Shown here: piece after piece, positions 41,080 through 49,682 of the stretch
Layout: every line of letters begins with the position of its first letter
Numbering within the stretch: the stretch's first letter is position 1
Source: Deltaproteobacteria bacterium UBA6601
GTDB lineage: Bacteria > Myxococcota_A > UBA796 > UBA9615
Length of the DNA: 64,000 nucleotides
Direction: 5' to 3'
Assembly: GCA_002433485.1 (NCBI GenBank)
Contig: DJIF01000015.1
Location: 20,931-84,930, forward strand
The notes under the pieces: model-generated
Databases searched by the model: none
Told to the model about the DNA's origin: nothing
What the model saw: only the letters and a program-made list of their open reading frames with translations
Made by a program: the position numbers and the translations under genes

Positions 41080-43179
41080 ATGAAGACTCATACTCGTCGT
41101 TTTCACCAGTCACCGGTTCTGCTCTTCCTGAGTGTGCTGGTGCTGCTGGGTGGTTGCGGCCCTGAACCGGACGAATACGGCATCGTAGGGCCGCTCCTTC
41201 AGAGTGAGCACGCCTTGTCCAGCGCCGGTACCGGCAAGGCTGGACTCCCTGCTTCGGTGCAGGGCGCAAACACCGAGGTGTGGGCGGTCAGCAACAACTG
41301 GGCCGATACCCAAACGCCTGATGCTCGCGCTGCAGGGCTGGCCTGGGAGGCGGATTCAGGACTCAACTGGGAGCAAAAATACAACCTCTGGATCGAAGGT
41401 CTTGAGGAGACAGCACGGACCGGAACCTCGTACGGCACGACCTTCGAGATCACCACCCCTCAGGGTAAGGCGCTCGATGTACCTGCACTGGAATGTGCCG
41501 AGCTGCTGCTGATGATGCGAGCTGTGTTTGCCTCCTGGTACGGACTACCCTTCTTCCTGGAAGCTCGTGACTCAGATGGCACCCGGGTCTTCCTGGGGCA
41601 CTTTGGCTTCCGCACCGCCCAGGGGCGCTACAAGAACACGCCGAAGTATCGCACCGCCTACAACGACTACAGCCACCTCAGCACGGCCGACGCCCTGGCC
41701 AGCTGGCCTCAGGACGCGCGCCTGCGCGGTCGCCACCTGTACAAGCGCGGTGGCAACCATGACGACTACAACCCTTTCCTCCACGAGGACGCAGGCGCAG
41801 GCTGGTACTTCGATGAGCTGCTACTCAACAAGCGGGTAGGTCACTTCCTGTTGATGCTGCTGCCTTACTTTGGCTCAGCCAATCTGGCGGACGACGCCAA
41901 TGCCTACCATGCCACCCCGAACAGCTTGCGGGCCGGAGACATCCTGCTCAAGCGCTGGCAGCGCCGCGGTATCGGCCACGTGATGCTGGTCAAGACCGTA
42001 CAGCAGCGCCCCCACGACAAGATCGCAGCCCAGGTAGCCTCAGGATCGATGCCTCGTCGGCAGGCGGTCTGGGAGAGTCAAGCGTCCACTAAGCTGCTGT
42101 TCACCAACGATAAGACCGGTGGCGAAGGCGAAAACAACGACGGCGAGCGCTACGTGGATCTGGGAGGTGGCCTCAAGCGCTTTCTGGTTGCTGAGCTGAG
42201 CGGAGGCAGCTGGCGCAATAGGGTACTCCCAGCTGATATGGATACCTGGCTACCGTGGTCAGATACGGTCGGCCGGGCGGCGCGTCCCCGTCAATTTGGT
42301 GAGCTGCTGGTCGAGGTAAGCCCGGCTGAACTGCGCGATGAACTGCTGGCCATCATCGAATCCAAGCGCGAGCACCTGCGCAACTATCCGGCCTCCTGCT
42401 CTGCTCGGACGGCCCGGGAAGCCGCCTTCAAGGAGCTCTACAACCTGATGCAGGACCGGTTCCAAATGACCATCGATGAGATCGACGGCCAATACCGTCT
42501 GCTTGAGGACTATGTGTTCGCCGAGTTGGTCTACAACCAGAGCAAGACCTGCTGCTGGAACAGCACCACCTCAGCCATGTTCGATGTAATCATGAGCTAC
42601 AATCTGCGGCTCCAGGAAGACGCTGAGTCCTGCACGCAGCCAACAGTATTCATGGCTCAAGACGGAGGCTATGAGGCCTTTGCCGAACACGCCGCAGAGA
42701 TCGGTCTGGGCAACCAATGGGTGGCCTGGAACGACGATGAGAGCTGCCCGCAAGGCGGGGTGCTTAACGACACCGAAGAGCGCCACGGCTGGACCCCCTA
42801 CTGCGAAGTGGTCGAAACCATCAACGGCGACGGTCCCACCGAAATAGAGGGCGACCCCTGCGAGGACCGCAACGACAGCATGGATGAGGCCACCGAGTTG
42901 GACGCCGGTGTCTACACCGGCCTGGCCATCTGCCGCGGTGAAGATGACTGGTTCCGTATCCATGCCACTGTCGGTGCCGGGACGCTTGAGATCGACTTCA
43001 ACGACAATGGCGGCGCGCTGGTCATGGAGCTGTACCGCAGTAACGGCGAACGCATCGCGATCAGTACTGGCGAGCCAGGACACCAGTTCATCGAATCGGG
43101 TGTCGGGGTGCGATACCTTCGGGTATTCGGACCTGGGGACAGCATCACCAGCTATCGCCTGACCATCAGCGACGACTGA
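41080..43179 (+). CDS. Large secreted lipoprotein: putative Cys-hydrolase domain and C-terminal PPC domain
   Basis: 699 residues. Signal peptide with lipobox (LVLLGGCGPEPDEY). The central region has a Cys in ALECAELLLMMRAVFASWYG and, ~150 residues on, SLRAGDILLKRWQRRGIGHV with a His followed by MLVKTV; this Cys ... GDI ... HV order is that of NlpC/P60 or related papain-fold enzymes, but I cannot confirm homology. The C-terminal ~100 residues (RNDSMDEATELDAGVYTGLA; ICRGEDDWFRIHATVGAGTL; LRVFGPGDSITSYRLTIS) match the bacterial pre-peptidase C-terminal (PPC) beta-sandwich. Many Cys late in the chain suggest disulphides. Likely periplasmic or surface hydrolase; substrate unknown. Confidence 0.75.
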   Translation: MKTHTRRFHQSPVLLFLSVLVLLGGCGPEPDEYGIVGPLLQSEHALSSAGTGKAGLPASVQGANTEVWAVSNNWADTQTPDARAAGLAWEADSGLNWEQKYNLWIEGLEETARTGTSYGTTFEITTPQGKALDVPALECAELLLMMRAVFASWYGLPFFLEARDSDGTRVFLGHFGFRTAQGRYKNTPKYRTAYNDYSHLSTADALASWPQDARLRGRHLYKRGGNHDDYNPFLHEDAGAGWYFDELLLNKRVGHFLLMLLPYFGSANLADDANAYHATPNSLRAGDILLKRWQRRGIGHVMLVKTVQQRPHDKIAAQVASGSMPRRQAVWESQASTKLLFTNDKTGGEGENNDGERYVDLGGGLKRFLVAELSGGSWRNRVLPADMDTWLPWSDTVGRAARPRQFGELLVEVSPAELRDELLAIIESKREHLRNYPASCSARTAREAAFKELYNLMQDRFQMTIDEIDGQYRLLEDYVFAELVYNQSKTCCWNSTTSAMFDVIMSYNLRLQEDAESCTQPTVFMAQDGGYEAFAEHAAEIGLGNQWVAWNDDESCPQGGVLNDTEERHGWTPYCEVVETINGDGPTEIEGDPCEDRNDSMDEATELDAGVYTGLAICRGEDDWFRIHATVGAGTLEIDFNDNGGALVMELYRSNGERIAISTGEPGHQFIESGVGVRYLRVFGPGDSITSYRLTISDD

Positions 43180-43196
43180 GCACCGCCTGACTGTTG

Positions 43197-43844
43197 CTAC
43201 AGAGCCGCGGCACCAAACTCAGCCAGTCTCTGACTTAACTCAGCGCAGAGTTCGTCAGCAAGACTGTCTAAATCAGCTGCACCAGCGACGCGACGCTGCG
43301 CCAGCGCGGCGCTCGGCTCCACAAAGCGGCGATGCATTGGCGCTACTGTAGCCTCGAACTGGGCCCGAACCGAGGCCTCGCTGCGCCCTCTCTCCATCAC
43401 ATCACGGGCCAGTCGCCGCGACAGCCTGGTCGCCGGGTCGCACTCAACAAAAACTCGCCAATCCAAGCGTGAGACCAGTTCAGGCCAATGAAACAAGAGG
43501 ATCCCATCAACAACAATCACTCCAGCTGGCGTGACCTTGCGACTCTGCTCCGAGCGGTCGTGCCGGGCAAAGTCATAAACCGGTTCCGCTACCGAGTCTC
43601 CGTCAATTAGCGCATCGAGATGAGCAGCAAAGAGCCTGGCGTCCAGGCTATCTGGATGATCAAAGTTCTCCTGCTCCCGCACTGCCGGCTGCAGATGTCC
43701 CAGAGGGCGATAGTAGGAATCAAAACACAGGCGGGCTGGAGCCACCTCCAGGCGCTCACACAAAGCGGCGACCAAGCTGCTCTTGCCTGAGCAGCTACCC
43801 CCACAGATCCCCATCACAAAGGGGCGAGTTACCTGTCCCTGCAT
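43197..43844 (-). CDS. udk: Uridine kinase-like P-loop kinase
   Basis: 215 residues, the usual Udk length. VMGICGGSCSGKSSLVAAL is the P-loop; FDSYYRPL and NFDHPDSLDARLFAAHLDAL match uridine/cytidine kinases; VIVVDGILLF is the Walker-B-like strand and RLARDVMERGRSEASVRAQF the lid region. It phosphorylates uridine or cytidine for pyrimidine salvage; a phosphoribulokinase-like specificity is less likely given the motifs. ATG 43844 preferred over TTG 43850. It is convergent with the large lipoprotein gene and divergent from the hibernation-factor gene. Confidence 0.85.
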   Translation of the reverse strand: MQGQVTRPFVMGICGGSCSGKSSLVAALCERLEVAPARLCFDSYYRPLGHLQPAVREQENFDHPDSLDARLFAAHLDALIDGDSVAEPVYDFARHDRSEQSRKVTPAGVIVVDGILLFHWPELVSRLDWRVFVECDPATRLSRRLARDVMERGRSEASVRAQFEATVAPMHRRFVEPSAALAQRRVAGAADLDSLADELCAELSQRLAEFGAAAL

Positions 43845-43949
43845 CGTCAACTTCTACCCCCTCGCCGTTCAGGCGTGTAGACTTATAGGACCCGAAGTGG
43901 CTCCGCTACGGCGGTTGCCATCCCAAGGACCCGCCCCAATGGAGAGCCC

Positions 43950-44318
43950 ATGGAGTTTAATCTGCGCGCCCCTTCCACCCAGATCGACAACAGCGATAAA
44001 GACTACGCCAGGAAAAAGCTGACCAATGCCCTCGGCAAAGTCGTCGGCAGCACCAGCGCTCGCGTTGACGTTGAAATCAGCTCGCCCAGTCAAAGCTCTG
44101 GCAAGCCGTTGACCAAGGTCGACGTTCATGTCTTCATTCCACGAGCAAAAAAGCAAGTCGTCAACGTCGAAGCGGAAGAGCTCAGAGAGTGTATTGATCT
44201 GGCCACAGACAAGATCATGCGGGCCGTTAAGAGGGATAGAAACCGCAGGCGTGACAAGCTGCGCCACTCGGGCGAGTTCAAAATAGCGACCAGTCCCCTG
44301 GACGAGGACGACATCTAG
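43950..44318 (+). CDS. hpf: Ribosome hibernation promoting factor (HPF/RaiA family)
   Basis: 122 residues, short-HPF size. The beta-alpha fold is recognisable: STQIDNSDKDYARKKLTNAL, RVDVEISSPSQSSGKP, TKVDVHVFIPRAKKQVVNVE, DLATDKIMRAVKRDRNRRRD. Basic helices bind the 30S decoding site and silence ribosomes in stationary phase. The long-HPF dimerisation domain is missing, and the end is a short acidic tail (DEDDI), so 100S formation would need a partner. GGAGAG lies 3 bases before ATG. It stands alone, not beside rpoN/pts genes as in many proteobacteria. Confidence 0.85.
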   Translation: MEFNLRAPSTQIDNSDKDYARKKLTNALGKVVGSTSARVDVEISSPSQSSGKPLTKVDVHVFIPRAKKQVVNVEAEELRECIDLATDKIMRAVKRDRNRRRDKLRHSGEFKIATSPLDEDDI

Positions 44319-44332
44319 GCCAACAGCTCAGC

Positions 44333-44347
44333 CAGACCACAGGTCTG
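44333..44347. terminator. Small hairpin between convergent hpf and lgt2
   Basis: CAGACC and GGTCTG form a 6-bp stem with an ACA loop in the 30-base gap between convergent stop codons. No T-run follows on either strand, so termination is only suggested by position. Confidence 0.25.
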
Positions 44348-44348
44348 C

Positions 44349-45254
44349 TCAATCTTGTCCTGCCGGTTCGGCTCCTACCGGGGCCGGCCAGACGGGTCTG
44401 CTGCGCGACTCGCGCCAAACCAGCAAGCCTGCGACCAGGACCCCAAGGGAACCATACTGGGCCGGAGTCAAGCCCAGGTACCGCGCATCAGCATGGCCAA
44501 GATCGATATTACGTAGGAAGTCGAGGAAGAATCGAACGCTGCCATAGATCAGCAGAACCACCACCATCAGCACACCCTCGCGACGGGGCTTACGCATGAC
44601 AACCATAAGCACTGCGAAGACCAAGGCCGCGAGGAGGGAGTCCATCAGTCCGAGGTCGAAGCGAACCGTATCCAGCAGCTGGTAATTACCACCCAGGAAG
44701 CGATAGGTGTCCTCACCAGCAGCCCGGGCGGCCTGGAACTCTGCCGTGGTCGGGTAGCGCACTGCAAGCCAACCGATCGTACTCTGCACCCAGGCCGGGG
44801 CTTCGGTAACCCGCCTACCGATGTGATCGTGGACCATGAAGCAGCCGAGGCGGCCGAGGAACCAGCCGAAGGTCAAGCCCACCAGCAACACATCAGAGCC
44901 TCTAAGGACGTTCACCCCGCGACGGCGAAAGAACATCACAGCAAGAACCGCACAGCCAAAGAACCCACCATAAGAAGACAGGCCAGACCAGATGTAGAGC
45001 AATTCCCAGGGTTTCTCCAGGTAATAGGCCGGGTCATAAAACAGCGCATGTCCGAGATGGCCGAATACCAGCGCACCCCCAGCAAGCCAAACGACCACGT
45101 CACCGTACAACTGGGGATCCATGCCACGCTGCCGGGCAATGCGCTGACAGACGATGGTGCCAAAGACAAAGCCCATCGCCACCAGGAAGCCCCAGGGTTG
45201 AATCACAATGGGGCCGATGATTTCTAGGGGTGCCGGGCGGAAGTAGGGAATCAC
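44349..45254 (-). CDS. lgt: Prolipoprotein diacylglyceryl transferase, copy 2
   Basis: 301 residues, seven membrane segments. VIQPWGFLVAMGFVFGTIVC, SGLSSYGGFFGCAVLAVMFF, FGWFLGRLGCFMVHDHIGRR (GRLG Arg conserved), and near the end LLIYGSVRFFLDFLRN, the second Arg-rich active-site helix. GTG 45254 has AGGAG 5 bases upstream; a longer frame to 45287 has none. It differs clearly from the copy at 12799 in the region after GRLGC (HDHIGRR versus AGCCWGRPA) and is of the form I recall from myxobacteria. A split of lipoprotein clients between the two is possible but unproven. Confidence 0.88.
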   Translation of the reverse strand: MIPYFRPAPLEIIGPIVIQPWGFLVAMGFVFGTIVCQRIARQRGMDPQLYGDVVVWLAGGALVFGHLGHALFYDPAYYLEKPWELLYIWSGLSSYGGFFGCAVLAVMFFRRRGVNVLRGSDVLLVGLTFGWFLGRLGCFMVHDHIGRRVTEAPAWVQSTIGWLAVRYPTTAEFQAARAAGEDTYRFLGGNYQLLDTVRFDLGLMDSLLAALVFAVLMVVMRKPRREGVLMVVVLLIYGSVRFFLDFLRNIDLGHADARYLGLTPAQYGSLGVLVAGLLVWRESRSRPVWPAPVGAEPAGQD

Positions 45255-45321
45255 AGTGGCTCCTGGTCCGATGCTCGCCCCTTGCAAGCGCTAATGGGCC
45301 CGCTGCTGTTGCGAACTGGCC

Positions 45322-45364
45322 AAAAAAACAGCCTCAGCCAGGCCTAGGGCCTGACTGAGGCTGT
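45322..45364 (-). terminator. Intrinsic terminator of groES-groEL
   Basis: ACAGCCTCAG (45328-45337) pairs with CTGAGGCTGT (45355-45364); inner bases CAGGCC/GGCCTG extend the stem. On the minus strand the hairpin is followed directly by T7 (A7 at 45322-45328 on the plus strand). Position 24 bases after the groEL stop. A textbook Rho-independent terminator. Confidence 0.88.
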
Positions 45365-45387
45365 CAGAATCTACCGCAAACGAGCCC

Positions 45388-46986
45388 CTAGTGGCTGTGC
45401 TCGTCAGAATCGGCGGGTGCCTCGGCAATCATCGCCTCGGTGGTCAGTAAAAGACCAGAGACAGAAGCTGCGTTCTGCAAAGCCGAGCGGGTCACCTTGG
45501 TGGGGTCGATGATGCCCGCCTCAATTAGATCACAGTACTCGCCGGTAGCTGCGTTCAAGCCAAAAGCGCCCTTGCCGTCACGCACAGTAGCGACCGCAAT
45601 GGAGGGATCCAGGTCGCCATTGTCTGCGATGGTGCGCAAGGGAGTCTCGATGGCGCGCCGAATGATGTCGACACCAAAGCGCTCGTCACCAATGGAATCC
45701 ACCGCCTCAAGACTCGACTGAATCCGAATAAGGGCAACGCCGCCGCCGGCTACAACACCCTCCTCGACCGCAGCCCGGGTTGCATTGAGGGCATCCTCAA
45801 CACGCGCCTTCTTCTCCTTCATCTCAGTCTCGGTGGCTGCACCCACATAGATCACAGCGACGCCACCGACGAGCTTGGCCAGACGCTCTTGGAGCTTCTC
45901 ACGATCGTAATCGGAGCTGGTCTCCTCAATCTGGCGCTCAATCTGATTAACGCGCGCCTTGATCCCGGACTGACTGCCGCCACCATCGACGACCACCGTA
46001 GTGTCCTTGTCGACCGTAATCCGGTTGGCGCTGCCGAGGTCATCAAGAGTGAGTTGCTCAAGCTTGATCCCGAGATCCTCCATCACCGCCCGACCACCAG
46101 TGAGAACAGCGATGTCCTCGAGCATGGCCTTGCGCCGATCGCCAAAGCCGGGAGCCTTGACTGCGCAGACATTGAGGGTGCCACGGATCTTGTTGACAAC
46201 CAGGGTAGCCAGGGCCTCACCATCGACATCTTCGGCGATGATCATGAGGGGGCGTCCGGTCTTGGCGACCTGCTCGAGCACGGGCAGCAGATCCTTCATG
46301 TTGGACAGCTTCTTCTCGTGGATGAGGATGTGGGGATTCTCGAGGACCACCTCCATACGCTCGGGATCGGTAACGAAATAAGGGCTGAGATAGCCGCGGT
46401 CAAACTGCATGCCCTCGACCACCTCCAGAGAGGTCTCCAGGGACTTGGCCTCTTCCACGGTGATCACGCCAGCCTTGCCGACCTTCTCCATAGCCTCAGC
46501 GATGATATCACCGATGGTGGTATCACCATTCGCCGAGATGGTACCCACCTGCGCGATCTCCTTCTGCTCGCGAGTGGGCTTGCTCAGGCCCTGCAGAGAT
46601 GCAACTGCAGCGGCAACCGCCTTATCGATACCCCGCTTCAAATCCATAGGGTTAACCCCAGCGGTCACCAGCTTCGCACCCTCCCGGTAGATGGCCTGCG
46701 CCAGAACCGTGGCAGTGGTGGTGCCGTCACCGGCAACATCAGACGTCTTAGAGGCGACCTCCTTGACCATCTGCGCACCCATATTCTCGAACTTGTCTTC
46801 AAGCTCGATCTCCTTGGCTACCGTGACACCGTCCTTGGTGATCACCGGTGAGCCCCAGCTCTTCTCTAACACCACGTTGCGGCCGCGAGGCCCCATGGTC
46901 ACCTTTACGGCATTAGAAAGGGTGTCGACCCCACGCATAATCTCTTCTCGGGCGTCGTGAGTGAAATGGATTTCCTTAGCGCTCAT
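45388..46986 (-). CDS. groEL: Chaperonin GroEL
   Basis: 532 residues. Canonical GroEL: MGPRGRNVVLEKSWGSPVIT, KDGVTVAKEIELEDKFENMG, AGDGTTTATVLAQAI (ATP site), VEEAKSLETSLEVVEGMQFD then RGYLSPYFVTDPE, VKAPGFGDRRKAMLEDIAVL, GGVAVIYVGAATETEMKEKK. The flexible GGM-repeat tail is absent; the protein ends EAPADSDEHSH, acidic and His-containing, and is about 13 residues shorter than E. coli GroEL. It forms the double-ring folding chamber with GroES, encoded upstream on the same strand. AGGAG 5 bases before ATG. It ends in a strong terminator. Confidence 0.98.
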   Translation of the reverse strand: MSAKEIHFTHDAREEIMRGVDTLSNAVKVTMGPRGRNVVLEKSWGSPVITKDGVTVAKEIELEDKFENMGAQMVKEVASKTSDVAGDGTTTATVLAQAIYREGAKLVTAGVNPMDLKRGIDKAVAAAVASLQGLSKPTREQKEIAQVGTISANGDTTIGDIIAEAMEKVGKAGVITVEEAKSLETSLEVVEGMQFDRGYLSPYFVTDPERMEVVLENPHILIHEKKLSNMKDLLPVLEQVAKTGRPLMIIAEDVDGEALATLVVNKIRGTLNVCAVKAPGFGDRRKAMLEDIAVLTGGRAVMEDLGIKLEQLTLDDLGSANRITVDKDTTVVVDGGGSQSGIKARVNQIERQIEETSSDYDREKLQERLAKLVGGVAVIYVGAATETEMKEKKARVEDALNATRAAVEEGVVAGGGVALIRIQSSLEAVDSIGDERFGVDIIRRAIETPLRTIADNGDLDPSIAVATVRDGKGAFGLNAATGEYCDLIEAGIIDPTKVTRSALQNAASVSGLLLTTEAMIAEAPADSDEHSH

Positions 46987-47036
46987 CGTTTCTCCTGGGC
47001 AATGGGTCTTCTACGCAGCGTGACTGCTGGACAGGT

Positions 47037-47327
47037 CTAGTTATCAATAACTGCGAGGATCTCGTCCTCACGAAGGATCAGGTGGTCCTCACCGTCAAGT
47101 TGAATCTCGTCGCCGCCGTACTTACCGAAAAGCACCCTCTCACCAACCTTAAGGGTCGGGCTACGACGGCTGCCATTCTTGAGCAACTTGCCAGCGCCAA
47201 CTGCCACGATCAGAGCCTCAAGCGGCTTCTCCTTAGCGGTGTCGGGGATGATGATACCGCCAGCGCTCATCTCGATGGAGTCGGTGCGCTTAACGAGTAT
47301 GCGGTCATTGAGAGGGGTGAAGTTCAT
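47037..47327 (-). CDS. groES: Co-chaperonin GroES
   Basis: 96 residues, standard size. MNFTPLNDRILVKRTDSIEM, SAGGIIIPDTAKEKPLEALI (the mobile loop that contacts GroEL), VGERVLFGKYGGDEIQLDGE and LREDEILAVIDN. ATG 47327 has GGAG 5 bases upstream; the frame is open for 45 more codons but without homology. Followed by groEL after 50 bases as a two-gene operon. Confidence 0.97.
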   Translation of the reverse strand: MNFTPLNDRILVKRTDSIEMSAGGIIIPDTAKEKPLEALIVAVGAGKLLKNGSRRSPTLKVGERVLFGKYGGDEIQLDGEDHLILREDEILAVIDN

Positions 47328-47419
47328 CGGATCTCCGGGAAGCGCTGCAGAGCGCAAAATCCACAGCGGGAATTCGCTTATTGATATGAGAGAAGACAGA
47401 TCTGTGTCTCCGGGCCGGA

Positions 47420-47447
47420 ACCGTAGCCACCCCAGAATTGCTGTCAA
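47420..47447 (-). promoter_or_regulatory. Candidate promoter for groES-groEL
   Basis: On the minus strand TTGACA (47447-47442) is followed after 16 bases by TACGGT (47425-47420), about 93 bases before the groES ATG. No CIRCE element (TTAGCACTC-N9-GAGTGCTAA) and no sigma-32 CCCCAT box are visible. Confidence 0.4.
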
Positions 47448-47509
47448 GGGGTCAATGGCCATCTTTCAACAGTTCTGCCGATTGTGTGGATTTCTTGACC
47501 TTTGATCGC

Positions 47510-47537
47510 TTGACACCGAATCGGGCCTGATTACATT
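47510..47537 (+). promoter_or_regulatory. Candidate promoter for dnaK
   Basis: TTGACA (47510-47515), 16-base spacer, TACATT (47532-47537), about 85 bases before the dnaK ATG. It mirrors the groES promoter layout on the other strand of the same 296-base intergenic region, which holds no other gene. Confidence 0.45.
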
Positions 47538-47623
47538 TCGCTTCGCCAGACCCCGACAACGCCTTTATTTAAGTCATTTCAAGCGCTTACAAAATCCAAT
47601 AGCGCAACAGCGAGGAACAGGAC

Positions 47624-49531
47624 ATGAGCAAGATCATCGGCATCGACCTCGGAACCACCAACTCGGTAGTCTCCGTCATCGAAGGCAGCGAGCCCAAGGT
47701 CATCACCAACGAAGAGGGTGCGCGCACGACGCCGTCGGTGGTCGCCTACACCAAGGATGGTGAGCGACTGGTCGGTCAGGCAGCACGCCGCCAGGCCATC
47801 ACCAATCCAACCCGCACAGTGTTCTCAGCCAAGCGCTTCATGGGCATGAGCTTCGAAGACATGCAGGGCGAAGTGGATAACGTCCCTTATGACCTGGTCA
47901 AGGCCAAGACCGGTGGCTGCGCCATCAGCATCGATGGCAAGAAGCACACCCCACCTGAGATCAGCGCTCAAGTCCTGATGAAGCTCAAGCGAGCGGCCGA
48001 AGAGTACCTGGGTGAAAAAGTCAGCGAAGCCGTCATTACGGTTCCTGCATACTTCAACGACAGTCAGCGGCAGGCCACCAAGGATGCGGGCAAGATTGCC
48101 GGGCTTGAGGTCAAGCGCATCATCAATGAGCCCACTGCAGCGGCGCTGGCCTACGGACTCGACAAGAAGAATGATGAAATGGTCGCAGTTTTCGACCTGG
48201 GCGGAGGAACCTTCGACATCTCCATTTTGGAGATCGGTGACAACGTCGTCGAGGTGAAGGCCACCAACGGCGACACTCACCTGGGCGGTGACGATGTCGA
48301 CCAGGTGATCATCGATTGGCTTATTGCCGAGTTCAAGAAGGACACCGGCATGGATGTAGCCTCCGACAAGATGGTGCTGCAACGCCTGAAGGAAGCTGCG
48401 GAGAAGGCCAAGATCGAGCTCTCCAGCACCCAGCAGACCGAGATCAACCTGCCCTTCCTGACCGCCGACGCAAGCGGTCCCAAGCACATGCAGACTTCAC
48501 TCTCGAGGAGCAAGTTCGAGCAGATGATCGAGCCCATCATCAGCCGCGCTATGAAGCCGGTGAAGGCCTGCCTCAAGGACTCTGGCCTCAAGGCCAGTGA
48601 GATCGACGAGGTGGTGCTGGTTGGCGGTTCAACCCGCATCCCCGCGGTCCAGCGCTCGGTGGAAGAGTTCTTCGGCAAGGACGCCAACCGCTCGGTTAAC
48701 CCCGACGAGGTGGTGGCCATGGGCGCCGCAGTTCAGGGTGGTGTCTTCACCGGGCAGGTATCCGATGTACTGCTGCTCGACGTCACTCCGCTCAGCCTGG
48801 GAATCGAAACCCTCGGCGGAGTGATGACCCGTCTTATCGAGCGCAACACGACGGTCCCATGTGAGAAGACCGAGGTCTTCAGTACCGCTGCCGACAACCA
48901 GACCGCAGTAGACATTCACGTCCTCCAGGGCGAACGTGAATTCTCTCGAGACAACCGAACTATGGGACGCTTCCAGTTGGTCGGCCTGCCGCCGGCTCCA
49001 CGGGGAGTACCGCAGGTCGAGGTGAAGTTCGAGATCGATGCTGACGGCATCGTCCACGTATCGGCCAAGGACAAGGCCACGGGTAAGGAGCAGAGCATTA
49101 AGATCGAAGCCAGCTCAGGACTGAGCAAGGAAGAAATCGACGCGCTGGTCTCCGAGGCTGAGAGCCACGCTGAAGAAGACAAGAAGCAGCGTGACGCAGT
49201 GGAGAAGCGCAACACGCTTGACACCGTCATCTACCAGACCGACAAGCTCCTCAAGGAGAACGCCGAGAAGGTTCCGGCTGAGACTCAAGAGAAGCTTGCA
49301 GGAGTCCTGGAGCGTGGGCGTAAGGCGGTAGAGTCTGAGGACACAGACGAGATTGATGCAGTCCTCGCTGAGATCGAGAGCCTCAACCACGAGTTGGCCG
49401 AGGCCATGTACAAGTCCGAAGGTGATGCGCCTGGCGCAGGAGCCGAGCAGGGCTTCGAGCAGGCCGCTGCCAGTGGCGCCCAGCCTGCCGATGACAATGT
49501 CATTGACGCTGAGTTCGAAGAGAGCACCTAG
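47624..49531 (+). CDS. dnaK: Chaperone DnaK (Hsp70)
   Basis: 635 residues. ATPase domain: IIGIDLGTTNSVVSVIEGSE, AVITVPAYFNDSQRQATKDA, RIINEPTAAALAYGLDKK, VAVFDLGGGTFDISILEIGD, VVLVGGSTRIPAVQRSVEEF. The substrate domain starts after LLLDVTPLSLGIETLGGVMT, the linker and beta region, and the C-terminus ends DNVIDAEFEEST, the usual DxVxDAEFEE tail. It refolds and protects proteins with DnaJ (encoded 3 kb downstream) and GrpE, which is not in the window. GAGGAACAGGAC lies just before ATG. A long hairpin follows the gene. Confidence 0.98.
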   Translation: MSKIIGIDLGTTNSVVSVIEGSEPKVITNEEGARTTPSVVAYTKDGERLVGQAARRQAITNPTRTVFSAKRFMGMSFEDMQGEVDNVPYDLVKAKTGGCAISIDGKKHTPPEISAQVLMKLKRAAEEYLGEKVSEAVITVPAYFNDSQRQATKDAGKIAGLEVKRIINEPTAAALAYGLDKKNDEMVAVFDLGGGTFDISILEIGDNVVEVKATNGDTHLGGDDVDQVIIDWLIAEFKKDTGMDVASDKMVLQRLKEAAEKAKIELSSTQQTEINLPFLTADASGPKHMQTSLSRSKFEQMIEPIISRAMKPVKACLKDSGLKASEIDEVVLVGGSTRIPAVQRSVEEFFGKDANRSVNPDEVVAMGAAVQGGVFTGQVSDVLLLDVTPLSLGIETLGGVMTRLIERNTTVPCEKTEVFSTAADNQTAVDIHVLQGEREFSRDNRTMGRFQLVGLPPAPRGVPQVEVKFEIDADGIVHVSAKDKATGKEQSIKIEASSGLSKEEIDALVSEAESHAEEDKKQRDAVEKRNTLDTVIYQTDKLLKENAEKVPAETQEKLAGVLERGRKAVESEDTDEIDAVLAEIESLNHELAEAMYKSEGDAPGAGAEQGFEQAAASGAQPADDNVIDAEFEEST

Positions 49532-49553
49532 CTCTCCTGGCCACAGCCATTCA

Positions 49554-49586
49554 CTGCGGCCCCGGAGCAGCGCTCCGGGGCCGCAG
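49554..49586 (+). terminator. 15-bp GC-rich hairpin after dnaK
   Basis: CTGCGGCCCCGGAGC (49554-49568) and its exact complement GCTCCGGGGCCGCAG (49572-49586) surround a 3-base AGC loop, 22 bases after the dnaK stop. The downstream sequence is CGGTTCTGTCC, T-containing but without a T-run, so it is a likely but not classic terminator. Confidence 0.75.
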
Positions 49587-49654
49587 CGGTTCTGTCCTGA
49601 AGTTCCTCAATGTGCTCCTTGCCGTAGCCAAAGCAAAGCATAATTAGGAGGCGC

Positions 49655-49669
49655 TAGCAGTAACTGCTA
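49655..49669. promoter_or_regulatory. Palindromic operator candidate before the RHH/HTH gene
   Basis: TAGCAGT and ACTGCTA flank a central A: a perfect 7-1-7 inverted repeat ending 13 bases before the ATG of a predicted DNA-binding protein. An AGGAGG at 49646-49651 lies just upstream, too far (31 bases) from the ATG unless the palindrome folds. Position suggests autoregulation. Confidence 0.5.
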
Positions 49670-49682
49670 TCATTAACTGAAG

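Noticed and set aside
45889..46851. 320-codon open frame on the plus strand
   Set aside because: Antisense to groEL; a mirror of its codon bias.
47328..47623. CIRCE element or sigma-32 promoter
   Set aside because: I read both strands and found no TTAGCACTC/GAGTGCTAA pair and no CCCCAT box at the right spacing.
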